A stretch of DNA of 64,000 bases from JADLHS01 sp964561105 (GCA_964561105.1 CAZLOH010000028.1:6641-70640); one strand, 5' to 3'. Positions 1 through 10,605 are shown, numbered from the stretch's first letter. Numbers and translations are program-made. The notes: generated by a model not told the origin, from the letters alone.

Positions 1-2
1 AA

Positions 3-938
3 CTGTTCAGCGGATTCAGCTACACGTTTCAGAACGGCCAGCGCATCGGCGTGTGCGGACGAAATGGTCTCGGCAAGACCTCGCTGCTCAAAGCCATCAT
101 CGGCCAGCTCACGCCCACCGAGGGCACGGTGAAAATTGGCCAGCTCACGAAGTTCAACTACGTGGATCAGGGCCGGCTGCAGTTGAACGAGGAGCGCACG
201 GCGCTGGAAGAAGCCGCCGACGGCACGGAGTTCGTGATTTGGGGTGAGGCAAAAATTTCGGTGCGCTCATATCTGAAACGCTTTCTATTTGCCGATGAGC
301 GCATCACCACGCCGGTGAAGAAACTCAGCGGCGGCGAGCGCAGCCGGTTGTTGCTCGCAAAAATTCTGAAGGCCGGCGGCAATTTTCTCATCCTCGACGA
401 ACCCACGAACGATCTCGATCTCCCGACGTTGCGCGTCCTGGAGGAGGCGTTGATTGCGTTCCCGGGTATGGTGCTCGTCGTCAGCCACGACCGCTATTTT
501 CTCAATCGCGTTGCCACGGACATCCTGGCCTTCGAGGGCGACGGCAAGATCGTCCATAGCGTCGGCGACTACGATTATTACCGGGAGAAGAAGCAGCGCG
601 CCGCCCAGACGGAGGCCCGGCAAACGGCGGCCTTTCTGGCGACAAGCCGGACGGCCATACCGACCAAAGCCGCGTCGGTGAACGGTCCCAAGCCTCGCAA
701 ACTCTCGTTTCAGGAGCAGCGTGAGCTGGACGGTCTGGAGGCGCGGATTCAAGCCGGCGAAACCGAGGTGGCGCGGATCGAGGGATTGTTTGCCGACCCG
801 GAGTTCTACCGCAAACACGCAACGCAGGTCAATCAACTCACCGCCGAACTGGCGGCCGCAAAAGAAAATGTCGCTCAACTCTACGCGCGTTGGGAGGCGT
901 TGGAGGCCATCAAAGTCGCGTCGGCCAAGGCGGCTTGA
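3..938 (+). CDS. uup: ABC-F family ATPase, Uup-like, 3' part (5' end outside window)
   Basis: This is the second half of an ABC-F protein, a soluble tandem ATPase that acts on ribosomes or DNA intermediates and not in membrane transport. The frame is open from base 3, so the gene starts upstream of the window. Visible are the Walker A of the second ATPase domain (GRNGLGKTS, from about base 57), the signature LSGGERSR, Walker B FLILDEPTNDLD and the H-loop VVSHDRYFL. A C-terminal charged helical region (about residues 205-295 counted from base 51) fits the coiled-coil arm of Uup. The family assignment is firm. Uup rather than another ABC-F is inferred from the C-terminal arm. Confidence 0.85.
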   Translation: MFSGFSYTFQNGQRIGVCGRNGLGKTSLLKAIIGQLTPTEGTVKIGQLTKFNYVDQGRLQLNEERTALEEAADGTEFVIWGEAKISVRSYLKRFLFADERITTPVKKLSGGERSRLLLAKILKAGGNFLILDEPTNDLDLPTLRVLEEALIAFPGMVLVVSHDRYFLNRVATDILAFEGDGKIVHSVGDYDYYREKKQRAAQTEARQTAAFLATSRTAIPTKAASVNGPKPRKLSFQEQRELDGLEARIQAGETEVARIEGLFADPEFYRKHATQVNQLTAELAAAKENVAQLYARWEALEAIKVASAKAA

Positions 939-975
939 CGATTCGCAAGCGGAGAAGCATCCGTCGCCGCACGGA

Positions 976-1623
976 TTAGCCGAAGCTGGCCCTCACTTGC
1001 AGTGCCGCAGCGAGGCGCCGCAAGTATTCCTCCCGTGAAATTTCCGACGCACCAAGCTGCCGGGTGGCCGGTGTGATCAGCTGCACGTCAAAGAGCACAA
1101 AGCCGCAGGCCCGCAGGTGTTCGACCAGATGACACAGCGCCACCTTGGATGCGTTCGTGGCCCGATGGAACATGGATTCGCCGGCGAACAATCCACCCAG
1201 ACTGACGCCGTATATGCCGCCGACCAATTCCTCACCGAGCCAACACTCGACACTGTGAGCATCACCGGCGCGGTGCAGGCGCGTGTAGGCGGCGATGAAC
1301 TCGGGCGTAATCCAGACACCCGTCCGCCCCGGCGCCGGTTGTGCGCATGCCTGCATCACTTCGCGGAAGGCTTGGTCAACCGTGACCTTGAACGGTCGCT
1401 TGCGGAGAAATTTCGCCAGACTGCGCGGCACATGAAATTGCTCCAGATCGAAAATTCCACGCGGATCGGGCGACCACCACGAAACGGGATGTACCGTCCA
1501 GGGAAATATCCCGCTGCGATACGCCAGCCGCAATCGTTCGACGGACAGATCGCCGCCGACGGCCACCAGTCCCTGACCATCCGCGAGGCGCGGGTCCGGA
1601 AAGCGCAATCGTTGATCGAGCAT
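976..1623 (-). CDS. aat: leucyl/phenylalanyl-tRNA--protein transferase
   Basis: Aat moves Leu or Phe from aminoacyl-tRNA onto proteins with N-terminal Arg or Lys, making N-degrons for ClpS/ClpAP. Family hallmarks are FPDPRLADGQGLVAVGGDL, the Y(R)SGIFPW motif, WWSPDPRG, then GVWITPEF, GGIYGV and FAGESMF. At about 215 residues it is full length. I prefer the ATG at 1623 (MLDQRLRFP). An in-frame ATG at 1641 would add MPAMPA, which is encoded by a 9-bp tandem repeat (catcgcggg). It is the last gene of a minus-strand group clpS - DUF2017 - aat, so recognition factor and transferase are probably co-expressed. Confidence 0.93.
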   Translation of the reverse strand: MLDQRLRFPDPRLADGQGLVAVGGDLSVERLRLAYRSGIFPWTVHPVSWWSPDPRGIFDLEQFHVPRSLAKFLRKRPFKVTVDQAFREVMQACAQPAPGRTGVWITPEFIAAYTRLHRAGDAHSVECWLGEELVGGIYGVSLGGLFAGESMFHRATNASKVALCHLVEHLRACGFVLFDVQLITPATRQLGASEISREEYLRRLAAALQVRASFG

Positions 1624-1653
1624 CGCGGGCATCGCGGGCATCGCAGACCGGTT

Positions 1654-2141
1654 TCAATCGCCGGTCCATTCCGACGATTCGCTTATGCCCAGCGCCGCCA
1701 GCAACGCGGACTGGAACAGCCCGCTCGCCTGCAGGGCGAAAAGGAATTTTGCGTTCTGCGGGGTGAAGGCGGTTTCTTCACCCGCCTCCGGTTCACCCAG
1801 CGCCAGCCAACTGCCCACGCGCACGTCATTGAGCACCTGGAGCAGCCATTCGATCTGCGGCGGCACGAGCTGGAGTTCAAAGCCGGATTTCGTTGCGCGA
1901 AACCGTTTCGGCTCGTTCAGCAGGGCCAGGACCTGCCGGCGATTCTCCTGGCGTTGTTCGGCGAGCGATTCTTCGAGCAGGCGCTGGTTTTCGCCCGCTG
2001 ACGATGGGTCGTCCTCGTGGGTCAACCGATGACTCGCTGGCGGCACGAGCGGATAGAGCGCGAGGGTCTCAAACAACACCAGCTTTTGGTGGGCGTAAGT
2101 TCAAAGACCATTCCGCCCTGGCTGGTGCGGAGAAATTTCAC
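1654..2141 (-). pseudogene. DUF2017 family gene with an apparent 1-base frameshift
   Basis: The frame running from 2079 down to 1654 encodes the body of a DUF2017 protein (EWLLQVLNDVRVGSWLALG). Its expected N-terminus lies in another frame: GTG at 2141 gives VKFLRTSQGGMVFELTPTK, then continues out of frame. Adding one A to the AAAA run at 2087-2084 (coding strand) would join them as TPTK-KLVLFETLALYPL. The GTG at 2141 overlaps the clpS stop (GTGA), as expected for translational coupling. Either the gene is recently broken or the read lost one base in the homopolymer; a GTG at 2079 could still give a shortened protein. DUF2017 next to clpS is also seen in Actinobacteria, where one member (AosR) is a redox-responsive regulator. 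The function here is unknown. Confidence 0.75.
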
Positions 2142-2437
2142 GATTCACGCTCCATGGTCGCGTGCAGCGTGTATTTTTGAAGCTGATGAACGTAGTGCTC
2201 GGCCTTTTCCATCGTCGTGCGCGCCAGCACGCTCTTGCCCTGCCGATGCACCTCCAGCATGTGCGTTTCCGCCTTCTGCTTGTTCCAGCCGAACACCGTC
2301 TGAAAGACGTGCGTGACGTAAGTCATCAAGTTGACCGGGTCGTTCCAACAGATTACCGACCAACCTGGTTCCAGATCGCATTTTTCCCCGGTCTTCTCCT
2401 CCCGCTCAATGTCCGGCAACACTTCCGTTTCGGCCAT
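2138..2437 (-). CDS. clpS: ATP-dependent Clp protease adaptor ClpS
   Basis: ClpS binds N-degrons (N-terminal Leu, Phe, Tyr, Trp) and hands the substrates to the Clp AAA+ unfoldase. The 99-residue product has the core motif WNDPVNLMTYVTHVF (residues about 31-45) followed by VFGW, the HMLEVHRQGKSV segment and a C-terminal helix (EKAEHYVHQLQKYTLHATME), all typical of ClpS. The N-terminal extension of about 27 residues is acidic and probably flexible, which is usual. Its stop overlaps the probable start of the DUF2017 gene by 4 bases. The operon with aat gives both the writer and the reader of the Leu/Phe N-degron. Confidence 0.93.
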   Translation of the reverse strand: MAETEVLPDIEREEKTGEKCDLEPGWSVICWNDPVNLMTYVTHVFQTVFGWNKQKAETHMLEVHRQGKSVLARTTMEKAEHYVHQLQKYTLHATMERES

Positions 2438-2521
2438 GGCAAAAATTTTAACGCGGCCCGGCGCAATGTCGAGAACGGCGCGGGCGCGGCCCAGGCCGGC
2501 TCCAGCTTAGAAGGTTCGGAA

Positions 2522-3598
2522 TCAGTAAACGCCTTCCACGATGGTTTTCTCCATCGCGCCGAACGGACGGACTTCAGCCACACCGTCCCAAGCGTACGGT
2601 TCGCGCGATTGGCGGCGGATGGCTTCGTCCCGTTCGAGGAAGCGCGGCATGAAGAATTCCTTCGTCAGCGTGGTCAATTCGACGCGACCCCATTGGCCGT
2701 AGCCGACCAGCTTCGCTGTATCTTTCGAGTCCACGACGCGGAGGACGGCGCGCGGTTGCGGGGCGTAGTAGGTGATGGAGAATTTATCCTCCGGCCGGAG
2801 CGGCACGCTGGCAGCCAGGCCCATGAGAGTATTGCCGTACGTGGGATAAAACCCGATGCGCCCTTCGAGCACTTCCTCAACGATGAAGCGCACGTATTGC
2901 GGGGCCATGGTTGTCCCACCGCAGAACACCCCGCGGATGCCAGCTTCGTAGAGGTTTACCTTCTCTGCCAGGGCCTCCAGGAGCTTGGGCGTCGTAAACA
3001 AGCCGGCGATCTTGCGGTGCTTGAGCAGGGTCGCGCCCTGATCCACGACGTGTTCCATGTAGGCTTTGGCCTGGTCAAATTTTTTCCCGGCAATGACCTT
3101 CTTCACCCAGCGCGGGTCGAGGTCCACGAAATAACAAGAACTGCCCCGGAAGTTCGCGAGGTGCTCAATGGCAAGCCGAAGGCGGCGCGGACCGGTCGGA
3201 CCGACCATCAGCCAGGCGGCGCCGCGCGGAAAATGCTGGTCGCTGATCTTGCCGCTGAACTCCTCGTAGTCGGACCGGTAATCGTTCCAACCGATGCGTT
3301 GCTTGGGCATACCGGTCGTGCCGCCGGTCTCGAAAATGTTGAAGGGCTTGCCCTTGAACGGGGCCGGCACCCAGACCTCCGGTTGCAAGTCGCGCAGCGA
3401 CTCGTCCTGGAAGTGCGGGAACTTCGCGATGAGGTCGGCGAAGGATTTCACCTCCGGGCGCGGGTCAAAATTTTTCCGCGCCCAATCGAGCCAGTAGGGA
3501 CAGCCGCTGTCGGGCGAGAAATGCCACGCGATGATTTCGCGCGTGTGGGTGTCGAGCTGGGCTTGGGCTTTTTGAATGTCAGCGGCGGAGATGGGCAT
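2522..3598 (-). CDS. AMP-binding enzyme, phenylacetate-CoA ligase-like
   Basis: The 358-residue protein carries the adenylate-forming P-loop FETGGTTGMPKQ (about residues 88-99) and downstream elements of the PaaK/CapK branch (GVFCGGTTMAP, YPTYGNTLMGLA, GYGQWGRVELT). Such enzymes activate a carboxylic acid as acyl-AMP. It is shorter than PaaK (about 430 residues) and appears to lack most of the C-terminal lid domain. The substrate cannot be read from the sequence. It stands 84 bases upstream of clpS on the same strand, with no obvious functional tie. Adenylating activity is inferred from the motif only. Confidence 0.7.
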   Translation of the reverse strand: MPISAADIQKAQAQLDTHTREIIAWHFSPDSGCPYWLDWARKNFDPRPEVKSFADLIAKFPHFQDESLRDLQPEVWVPAPFKGKPFNIFETGGTTGMPKQRIGWNDYRSDYEEFSGKISDQHFPRGAAWLMVGPTGPRRLRLAIEHLANFRGSSCYFVDLDPRWVKKVIAGKKFDQAKAYMEHVVDQGATLLKHRKIAGLFTTPKLLEALAEKVNLYEAGIRGVFCGGTTMAPQYVRFIVEEVLEGRIGFYPTYGNTLMGLAASVPLRPEDKFSITYYAPQPRAVLRVVDSKDTAKLVGYGQWGRVELTTLTKEFFMPRFLERDEAIRRQSREPYAWDGVAEVRPFGAMEKTIVEGVY

Positions 3599-3862
3599 AC
3601 GATTGAGATGGAAATTAGTTGGTAAACATGACGACCGGCCTCACCCCGGCCCTCTCCCCCAGGAGAGGGAGAAATGGTCGCCGGTCATTGGCGAATCGGC
3701 TGGCAACGGGCCGAGCAGGTGCTCGGCGCTCCGGTTCATGGCAAGCTTCGACCTCCAACATTGGTCGCGCATCGGGGCCATGATGCGCACCAAAACCTGT
3801 CACCCGGCCTTCGGCCATCCTCCCCCCATCCGATGGGGAGATATTTCTCCCAACCCAAGTTC

Positions 3863-3957
3863 GCGCTTTGATCCCTTGAACCGTAGCAGCCGACGCGAGT
3901 CGGCTCAAACTTCCCTCCCTGTCCAGATGGAGCGGACTCACGTCCGCTGCTACGAGG
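3863..3957. repeat. 95-bp dispersed repeat, copy A
   Basis: This non-coding stretch matches 6386-6480 at 90 of 95 positions without gaps. It holds two palindromes, AGCCGACGCGAGTCGGCT and GCGGACTCACGTCCGC, so the transcript could fold into two hairpins. Looser similarity continues on both sides, roughly 3806-4000. The rest of the 3599-4066 gap has another palindrome (CCCTCTCCC..GGAGAGGG at about 3652-3671) and no supportable gene. Confidence 0.85.
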
Positions 3958-4066
3958 CTCATGGAAAGGGCAGGGTGAGGGGACAGTTCATGGTGTGGGC
4001 GAGCGTCGCGCCGAGAATTCGAGGACGAGGACGAGAACGACGATGAGGACGGAAAAAATGGCAGAT

Positions 4067-5542
4067 TCATTCCTTCACTCCTTCTTTCGGCTCGGGCAGC
4101 CACTGCGTCAGGATCGCGCCAATCAGGGTGTACCCGCCCGCCACGCATGCGCCGACGATGGCGATTTTCGACGCGCTGGGCGGAGTAGCGGCCGAAAAGG
4201 TAATCGTCAACCACGCCGCGGCCGTGCCGAGGACGCGACCGCCAATGTTGGCGGCAAAGCTTTCGCCCGTGCCCCGCAGGTGCAGCGGGAAGACCAGCGG
4301 AATATAATTTCCCCAGAAACTGAATTGCGCCACGGCAAAGAACGCCGTGACAAAAATGCCCGCCTTGATCCAAACCAGCGAGCCGGGGTTGCCCAGCGTG
4401 GTGGAGATCCACCAGAAGAACAACGGCACAAACAGGAGCGCGGGAAGCTGAAACACCCGCAGCAGGGTGCGCCGGCTCACGATGCTCACGGCCAGCAACG
4501 CGAAGGCGAAGCGGCCGACGAGTCCGCCGATTTCCTGCCAGATGGCCACCTTGGCAACTGCTTTGTCCGAGGCATTACCGGCAATCTGGCGTTTCTGGCC
4601 GGCGGTCAATTCCGGTTTGCCAGCGGCTTTGGCGGCGGCGGCAGCCTCGCCCACGGCGGCTTTGGCGGTGGCAATCATGGCGGTGTGCCCGCCTTCGGTC
4701 GGGGAGCCGACGCGTTGGGCGCCGAGGATTTGCGGGAGTTGCTGAATCGCGCCGAACGCGATGCCGTAACTGGTGGCAAAGACGAGCGTGGTGAGCACGG
4801 TGGTGCGACGAAGCTCCGGACTGAACAACTCGGCGAGGCTGGGTCGCTTGAGCTGGCCGGCGTTGCGTTTGCGCTCCCATTCCGGCGACTCGGGCAGGAA
4901 CGGGCGAATACAGATGAGAGGGATCGCCGGAATGACGCCGGAGATGAGCGTGTAACGCCAGGCTTCGTGGCCGCCATGAATGGCGGGCAGGTCCAGGGCG
5001 AGTTTGGCGGCAACCACATTCATCACGCCCACGAGCAGGCCGCCGAACGACGAGAACGCCTGCGTGTAGCCGAGCACTTTTTCGCGCTGTTCGCGTTGCG
5101 GAAACAGTTCCGCCAGCCACGCCACGGCGGCGACGAATTCCACGCACACACCGATGAACACGAGGCAGCGGAGCACGAGCAGTTGAGGCAGCGAGGTGGC
5201 AAAACCGGAGGCCGTAGCGGCGGCGGCATAGAGAAAAATGCTGAACGTGAGCACGCGACGGCGGCCCAGCCGGTCCGTGAGGTAACCGCCCAGCAAACCG
5301 AACACGCCACCGGCGAGAGCGGGCACAAAGAACAAAAGGCGCGCCCAATGACTGAAGGCCGCCGACCCGGGTACGAGCAGCGGCAAGCCGTCCGGCCCGA
5401 GGCCGCCGAGCGCGGCGAGCGCCGGCTTGATGACCAGCGGCAACATGAGCAGTTCGTAGATGTCGAACGCAAAGCCGATGGCGGCGATGAGGCAGATGAG
5501 CCACTGGGTGCGGGTGAGGCGGGGCGTGGATGAGGTGGTCAT
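4067..5542 (-). CDS. MFS transporter (sugar-porter/metabolite-proton-symporter type)
   Basis: The 491-residue inner-membrane protein has about 12 hydrophobic segments. The MFS loop 2-3 signature is GGYLTDRLGRRRVL after TM2, and PESPEWERKRNAGQ follows TM6, as in the sugar porter/MHS-like branch. An alanine/glycine-rich cytoplasmic insertion with EAAAAAKAAGKPE lies between TM7 and TM8. I use the ATG at 5542 (MTTSSTPRLTRTQW); a longer frame to 5599 would overlap the upstream nucleotidyltransferase gene. The substrate is unknown. The C-terminal tail PEPKEGVKE is cytoplasmic. Confidence 0.8.
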   Translation of the reverse strand: MTTSSTPRLTRTQWLICLIAAIGFAFDIYELLMLPLVIKPALAALGGLGPDGLPLLVPGSAAFSHWARLLFFVPALAGGVFGLLGGYLTDRLGRRRVLTFSIFLYAAAATASGFATSLPQLLVLRCLVFIGVCVEFVAAVAWLAELFPQREQREKVLGYTQAFSSFGGLLVGVMNVVAAKLALDLPAIHGGHEAWRYTLISGVIPAIPLICIRPFLPESPEWERKRNAGQLKRPSLAELFSPELRRTTVLTTLVFATSYGIAFGAIQQLPQILGAQRVGSPTEGGHTAMIATAKAAVGEAAAAAKAAGKPELTAGQKRQIAGNASDKAVAKVAIWQEIGGLVGRFAFALLAVSIVSRRTLLRVFQLPALLFVPLFFWWISTTLGNPGSLVWIKAGIFVTAFFAVAQFSFWGNYIPLVFPLHLRGTGESFAANIGGRVLGTAAAWLTITFSAATPPSASKIAIVGACVAGGYTLIGAILTQWLPEPKEGVKE

Positions 5543-5552
5543 GGTGGAATTG

Positions 5553-6032
5553 CTATTCACGTTCCTGGAGCAAGGCTTCCAATTCGGCGAGCGCCTCAAG
5601 ATCTTTTGGCCGCCCGGCGGCGCGTTTCAATTTGATCAACGTCCGCAAATCAACGCACTTGAATTTCACGCCGAACGCCTTCACGTCGAACGAATGCGGC
5701 AGCAAATCACGGTAGCCACCGCCACCGGTGACTTCGCCAAGCAGATCCAAGTCGCCGAGTTTGGTGGTGAGCGTGAAGTTCAGCCCGTTGCGCAGGGTGC
5801 TTGCGTCGAGCACAAACGGCAATCCTTCCGGTGCCTCGCGCAGATACGGTTTGAAGGGCTTCAGCGCGGTGGCGATGCGGTTGTGATTCGCCGGGGACCT
5901 CGCATAAACAATATCCACGTCGTAGGTCAGCCGCGCCGCGCCGTGGACGATGCCGGCGACGCCGCCGACGAGGATGAATTCAATTCCTCCCCGGACGAGT
6001 GTTGGCAACAGCTTGTCAAACTCGGCGCTCAT
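5553..6032 (-). CDS. nucleotidyltransferase-fold protein (AbiEii/DUF6036-like)
   Basis: The 159-residue protein has a minimal nucleotidyltransferase signature: a GG turn (FILVGGVAGIVHG) followed by YDVDIV, with the metal-binding pair D38 and D40. A further acidic strand GDLDLLGE follows near residue 95. The C-terminal part ends in RPKDLEALAELEALLQ, common in this group. Proteins of this type often pair with a small gene directly upstream and are treated as toxin-antitoxin-like modules. Here the start overlaps the stop of the 61-residue gene by 4 bases. Toxicity is inference. Confidence 0.75.
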   Translation of the reverse strand: MSAEFDKLLPTLVRGGIEFILVGGVAGIVHGAARLTYDVDIVYARSPANHNRIATALKPFKPYLREAPEGLPFVLDASTLRNGLNFTLTTKLGDLDLLGEVTGGGGYRDLLPHSFDVKAFGVKFKCVDLRTLIKLKRAAGRPKDLEALAELEALLQERE

Positions 6033-6214
6033 GGTTTCCGTGCGATGCGGATGCGTTGGCCTGCGCGACGCAACTTCGCGGCGAAGCCGGCAAAGCGCGC
6101 GAACTTCTGGAGCCGCTCACCCGGCGTGAGCTTGAGGTTCGCCCGCAGCAACGAACGGTCAACGTCCCGCAGATAAACGGCGACGACGGGGTCAGTCACG
6201 CGCTTTGCTTTCAT
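6029..6214 (-). CDS. small partner of the nucleotidyltransferase gene
   Basis: This 61-residue basic protein contains DRDLL-like text: VDRSLLRANLKLTPGERLQKF, followed by AAKLRRAGQRIRIARKP. The same pattern (D-R-[ST]-L-[LI]-R-x-N-L-x-L-[TS]-x-x-E-R) recurs in small genes upstream of DUF6036-type nucleotidyltransferases. It overlaps the downstream gene by an ATGA junction, so the two are probably translated together. It is the putative antitoxin or adaptor of the pair. No DNA-binding motif is evident. Confidence 0.65.
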   Translation of the reverse strand: MKAKRVTDPVVAVYLRDVDRSLLRANLKLTPGERLQKFARFAGFAAKLRRAGQRIRIARKP

Positions 6215-6385
6215 TCGCTAGCGAAGATGCCCGAAGCCCGGCGGCGAGTAAACTTTGGCCGCGATGAGGCGGATGTGCCATTGAGTGCGGGTAAGTTTCA
6301 TGAGTTGGCTGGAAGGAGTGTGTTTTGACGCCCGCCCTCAACCTGACCGTTTCCACCGGGGAGAGAATTCTCCGAAAGCCTTTTT

Positions 6386-6480
6386 GCGCTTTGAACCCTT
6401 GAACCGTAGCAGCCGACGTGAGTCGGCTCAAACTTCCCTCCCGGTCCAGAGGGAGCGGACTCACGTCCGCTGCTCCGAGG
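6386..6480. repeat. 95-bp dispersed repeat, copy B
   Basis: This copy differs from 3863-3957 at five positions in 95. The changes keep most of the palindrome pairing. It occupies the 6215-6534 gap between the small partner gene and a PQQ-type gene. Nothing else in that gap supports a gene. Confidence 0.85.
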
Positions 6481-6534
6481 TTCCGGGGGAGGGCAGGTTG
6501 ACTGGCCGGTTCATGGAATGGGCGGAGGCGCATT

Positions 6535-8280
<1,746 letters not shown>

Positions 8281-8289
8281 GGGAAATGG

Positions 8290-10605
8290 TTAGTTGGAAT
8301 TCACTTTGATGTTGTCAATGTACACCCGCATGTCTTGCGGCGAGAAACCGAACAACCCGGGCGAACCTTGCCGGTGCGCGGTGCGATGCTCCACTTCGAG
8401 CGTCCAGGCGGCGGGTTCGGATTCGCCACGCGGCCAGACTTTGGCGCGCACCACGCCGGTGCCGTCCGCCGCGATGTCCACGCGGGATTTGAGGTGATAC
8501 CACACGTTGGGTTTCCATTTGAAATCCACCGCCTTGCGCAGGCGCTCGAAGTTGGAGCTGATCTCCAGTTTCTGGTCGTTGCCTTTGAGCACAATCGCGT
8601 AACGCTGGTTGATGATGCCCACCTCGGACATCTTGCGCCGGTTGCCATCGCTCATCACGTCGGCCTCCATCGTGTAATTCTTTGCGTCCGGCGCGCCGAG
8701 GAAGACGGTGGCGCGCTGGAAGAATTTGTTTTCAATCGTCTTGGTCAGGCATTTGGTGCCGTCCTTCTCGCGCACCTCAAATTTGAACCGCGCCCCGATC
8801 CACGGCAGCGGCGGATAGTCAAAGGCGACTTCTTCGATGCGGTTGGTCTCGGCGAGGGCGAACGATTCGAAATCCTCACTCAAGGGAAGATAGGGCAGAA
8901 TCCGCCCGCGGATGTAGCCTTTCAAGTTGCCGGCGGAAGCCTCGAACGCACCGGCGGAAGGCTTCGTCGCCGGATTGGCCACGAGCTTGCCCGACGCATC
9001 GAATTCGCCGTTCATGCGCGCCTTCACCTTGGCGGTGGGCGGAATGAACGAAGCCCACTTCAGCTTGGCAACGTCCTGGATCTCCGCCACCGGGAAACCA
9101 TTGGCATCAATGGAACGCGCGCGGAATGTCGCCGACTGGCCTGGCCGCAGGACGACTTCGGCGGGGATGATTTGCAGCGACTCTGCCGGTCCGGGAGCTG
9201 GCTGTTGCTCCTGAGCAATCGGCTTGGGCAGGTGCGAGCTGTCGCCCCGCTGGCCCCAGCAATACAGATACCTGGCGGTTTGCAGGTAGAGCTTGCCGTT
9301 GTAGGCCACGGGCGTACCGAAGCAGCGGCCATCCACTGCGGCGTGCTGGAGAATCTCCGGCTGATCTCCCGGCTTGATGATATAAAACGCGCCTTTCGTC
9401 CCGGCCTCACTGACTTCGCTGCCGCCTTTGCCGGCCGGATCATCGAGCAGCGGCACGTATAACTTGCCGTCCGCGTAAAACGGACTCGAGTTGCGTTGCT
9501 CAATCCCGAGCTTGAGTTTCCATTTGATCTGGCCGGTGTTCGCATCCACCGCGCACAAATCACCCTTCTCAGCGACGACATAAACCATGTCATCCACCAG
9601 GATCGGCGAACTGGTCGAGGTGGAAACGTCCGCCGCCCAGACCTCGAGTTTGTCTCGTTCGAACACCACGGGGCCGGCCGCGGCACTGGCGGGTTCGGCC
9701 TCGGGGATTTTCAGCGCCACCAACTGACCCGGCTCATAGGGCACGCCGAAGATGGCGATGAGTTTGTCCTTATGCACGAGAACGGTGGCATTGATGCCCG
9801 CGCGAAAAAGATGCACGCGCCAGAGTGGTTCGCCGGTGCGGGCGTTGACGCAGACCACGCTGCCATCACCGGTGGAGGCGTAAAACACCCGTTTGCCGTG
9901 CTGCCAGCCGAACACCGGCATGGAAAACGAATTGTCGTGCGGCCGTTCCGCCGGCGTGCTGGCCCAGACAAATTCGCCGGTGTTCTTGTCGAAGGCGTAG
10001 AAGCGGTCGCTGGCCGGGCCGTTGGCGCCCCAGTTGGCGGTGATGCCGCGCGTGATCAGCAGGTCGCCATCAATCACTGGCGAGGCGGTGCGACCGTTCG
10101 GAAAGGTCATCCGACCGAACTCCTCCATCAACGAATGTTTCCACAACAGTTTTCCGTCCGGCGTGAATCCGGCGAGGATGCCCTGCGTGCCTTGCATGAA
10201 CACATTGCCGGTTTCGGGATCAATCACCGGTGAGGCCGTGGCGTAGCGCAAGTAAATGATGTCGCTCAGGAAATCGTTGTAAAGCTGCTGCCAGAGTTTC
10301 TTGCCGGTGGCCGCGTCAAAGCAACCGATGCCCTCCTGCAAATCCGCGCCCTGACCCTGGTAGCCCATGATGAAGAGTTTCCCATTGGCGATGACCGGCG
10401 TGGATGCGCCCGGGAAATCCGCCCGCCACAGCGGATGCTCCGGGTCAATATGATCCGGCAGACCGGTTTCGCGGGAGACACCGCATTGTTCGGGACCACG
10501 CCAACTCAGCCAGCCGCTGACCGATGCGGCGTTGGCGGAGGTGAGACCGATGGCGAGGAGTGCCGCCAGGAGAGCCGGAGTGGAGATGTTTGATTTCGCG
10601 TTCAT
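8290..10605 (-). CDS. secreted PQQ-type beta-propeller protein with C-terminal LamG-like domain
   Basis: The 771-residue protein starts with a clear signal peptide (PALLAALLAIGLTSANA). Residues about 30-440 form PQQ-type blades: WRGPEQCGVS, FDAATGKKLWQQL, VIDGDLLITRG, DKNTGEFVWAS, VNARTGEPLWRV, VDANTGQIKWKLKLG. Residues about 470-560 resemble an Ig-like domain (LRPGQSATFRARSIDANG). The C-terminal 200 residues end in GLFGFSPQDMRVYIDNIKVN, as in LamG/concanavalin-type beta-sandwich domains. Such proteins are abundant in Verrucomicrobiota and Planctomycetota, but a catalytic role is not shown. It is transcribed divergently from a MarR-type regulator. Confidence 0.8.
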   Translation of the reverse strand: MNAKSNISTPALLAALLAIGLTSANAASVSGWLSWRGPEQCGVSRETGLPDHIDPEHPLWRADFPGASTPVIANGKLFIMGYQGQGADLQEGIGCFDAATGKKLWQQLYNDFLSDIIYLRYATASPVIDPETGNVFMQGTQGILAGFTPDGKLLWKHSLMEEFGRMTFPNGRTASPVIDGDLLITRGITANWGANGPASDRFYAFDKNTGEFVWASTPAERPHDNSFSMPVFGWQHGKRVFYASTGDGSVVCVNARTGEPLWRVHLFRAGINATVLVHKDKLIAIFGVPYEPGQLVALKIPEAEPASAAAGPVVFERDKLEVWAADVSTSTSSPILVDDMVYVVAEKGDLCAVDANTGQIKWKLKLGIEQRNSSPFYADGKLYVPLLDDPAGKGGSEVSEAGTKGAFYIIKPGDQPEILQHAAVDGRCFGTPVAYNGKLYLQTARYLYCWGQRGDSSHLPKPIAQEQQPAPGPAESLQIIPAEVVLRPGQSATFRARSIDANGFPVAEIQDVAKLKWASFIPPTAKVKARMNGEFDASGKLVANPATKPSAGAFEASAGNLKGYIRGRILPYLPLSEDFESFALAETNRIEEVAFDYPPLPWIGARFKFEVREKDGTKCLTKTIENKFFQRATVFLGAPDAKNYTMEADVMSDGNRRKMSEVGIINQRYAIVLKGNDQKLEISSNFERLRKAVDFKWKPNVWYHLKSRVDIAADGTGVVRAKVWPRGESEPAAWTLEVEHRTAHRQGSPGLFGFSPQDMRVYIDNIKVNSN

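Noticed and set aside
2162..3625. A 487-codon plus-strand frame opposite clpS and the AMP-binding gene
   Set aside because: It is antisense to two genes with clear motifs and shows no domain.
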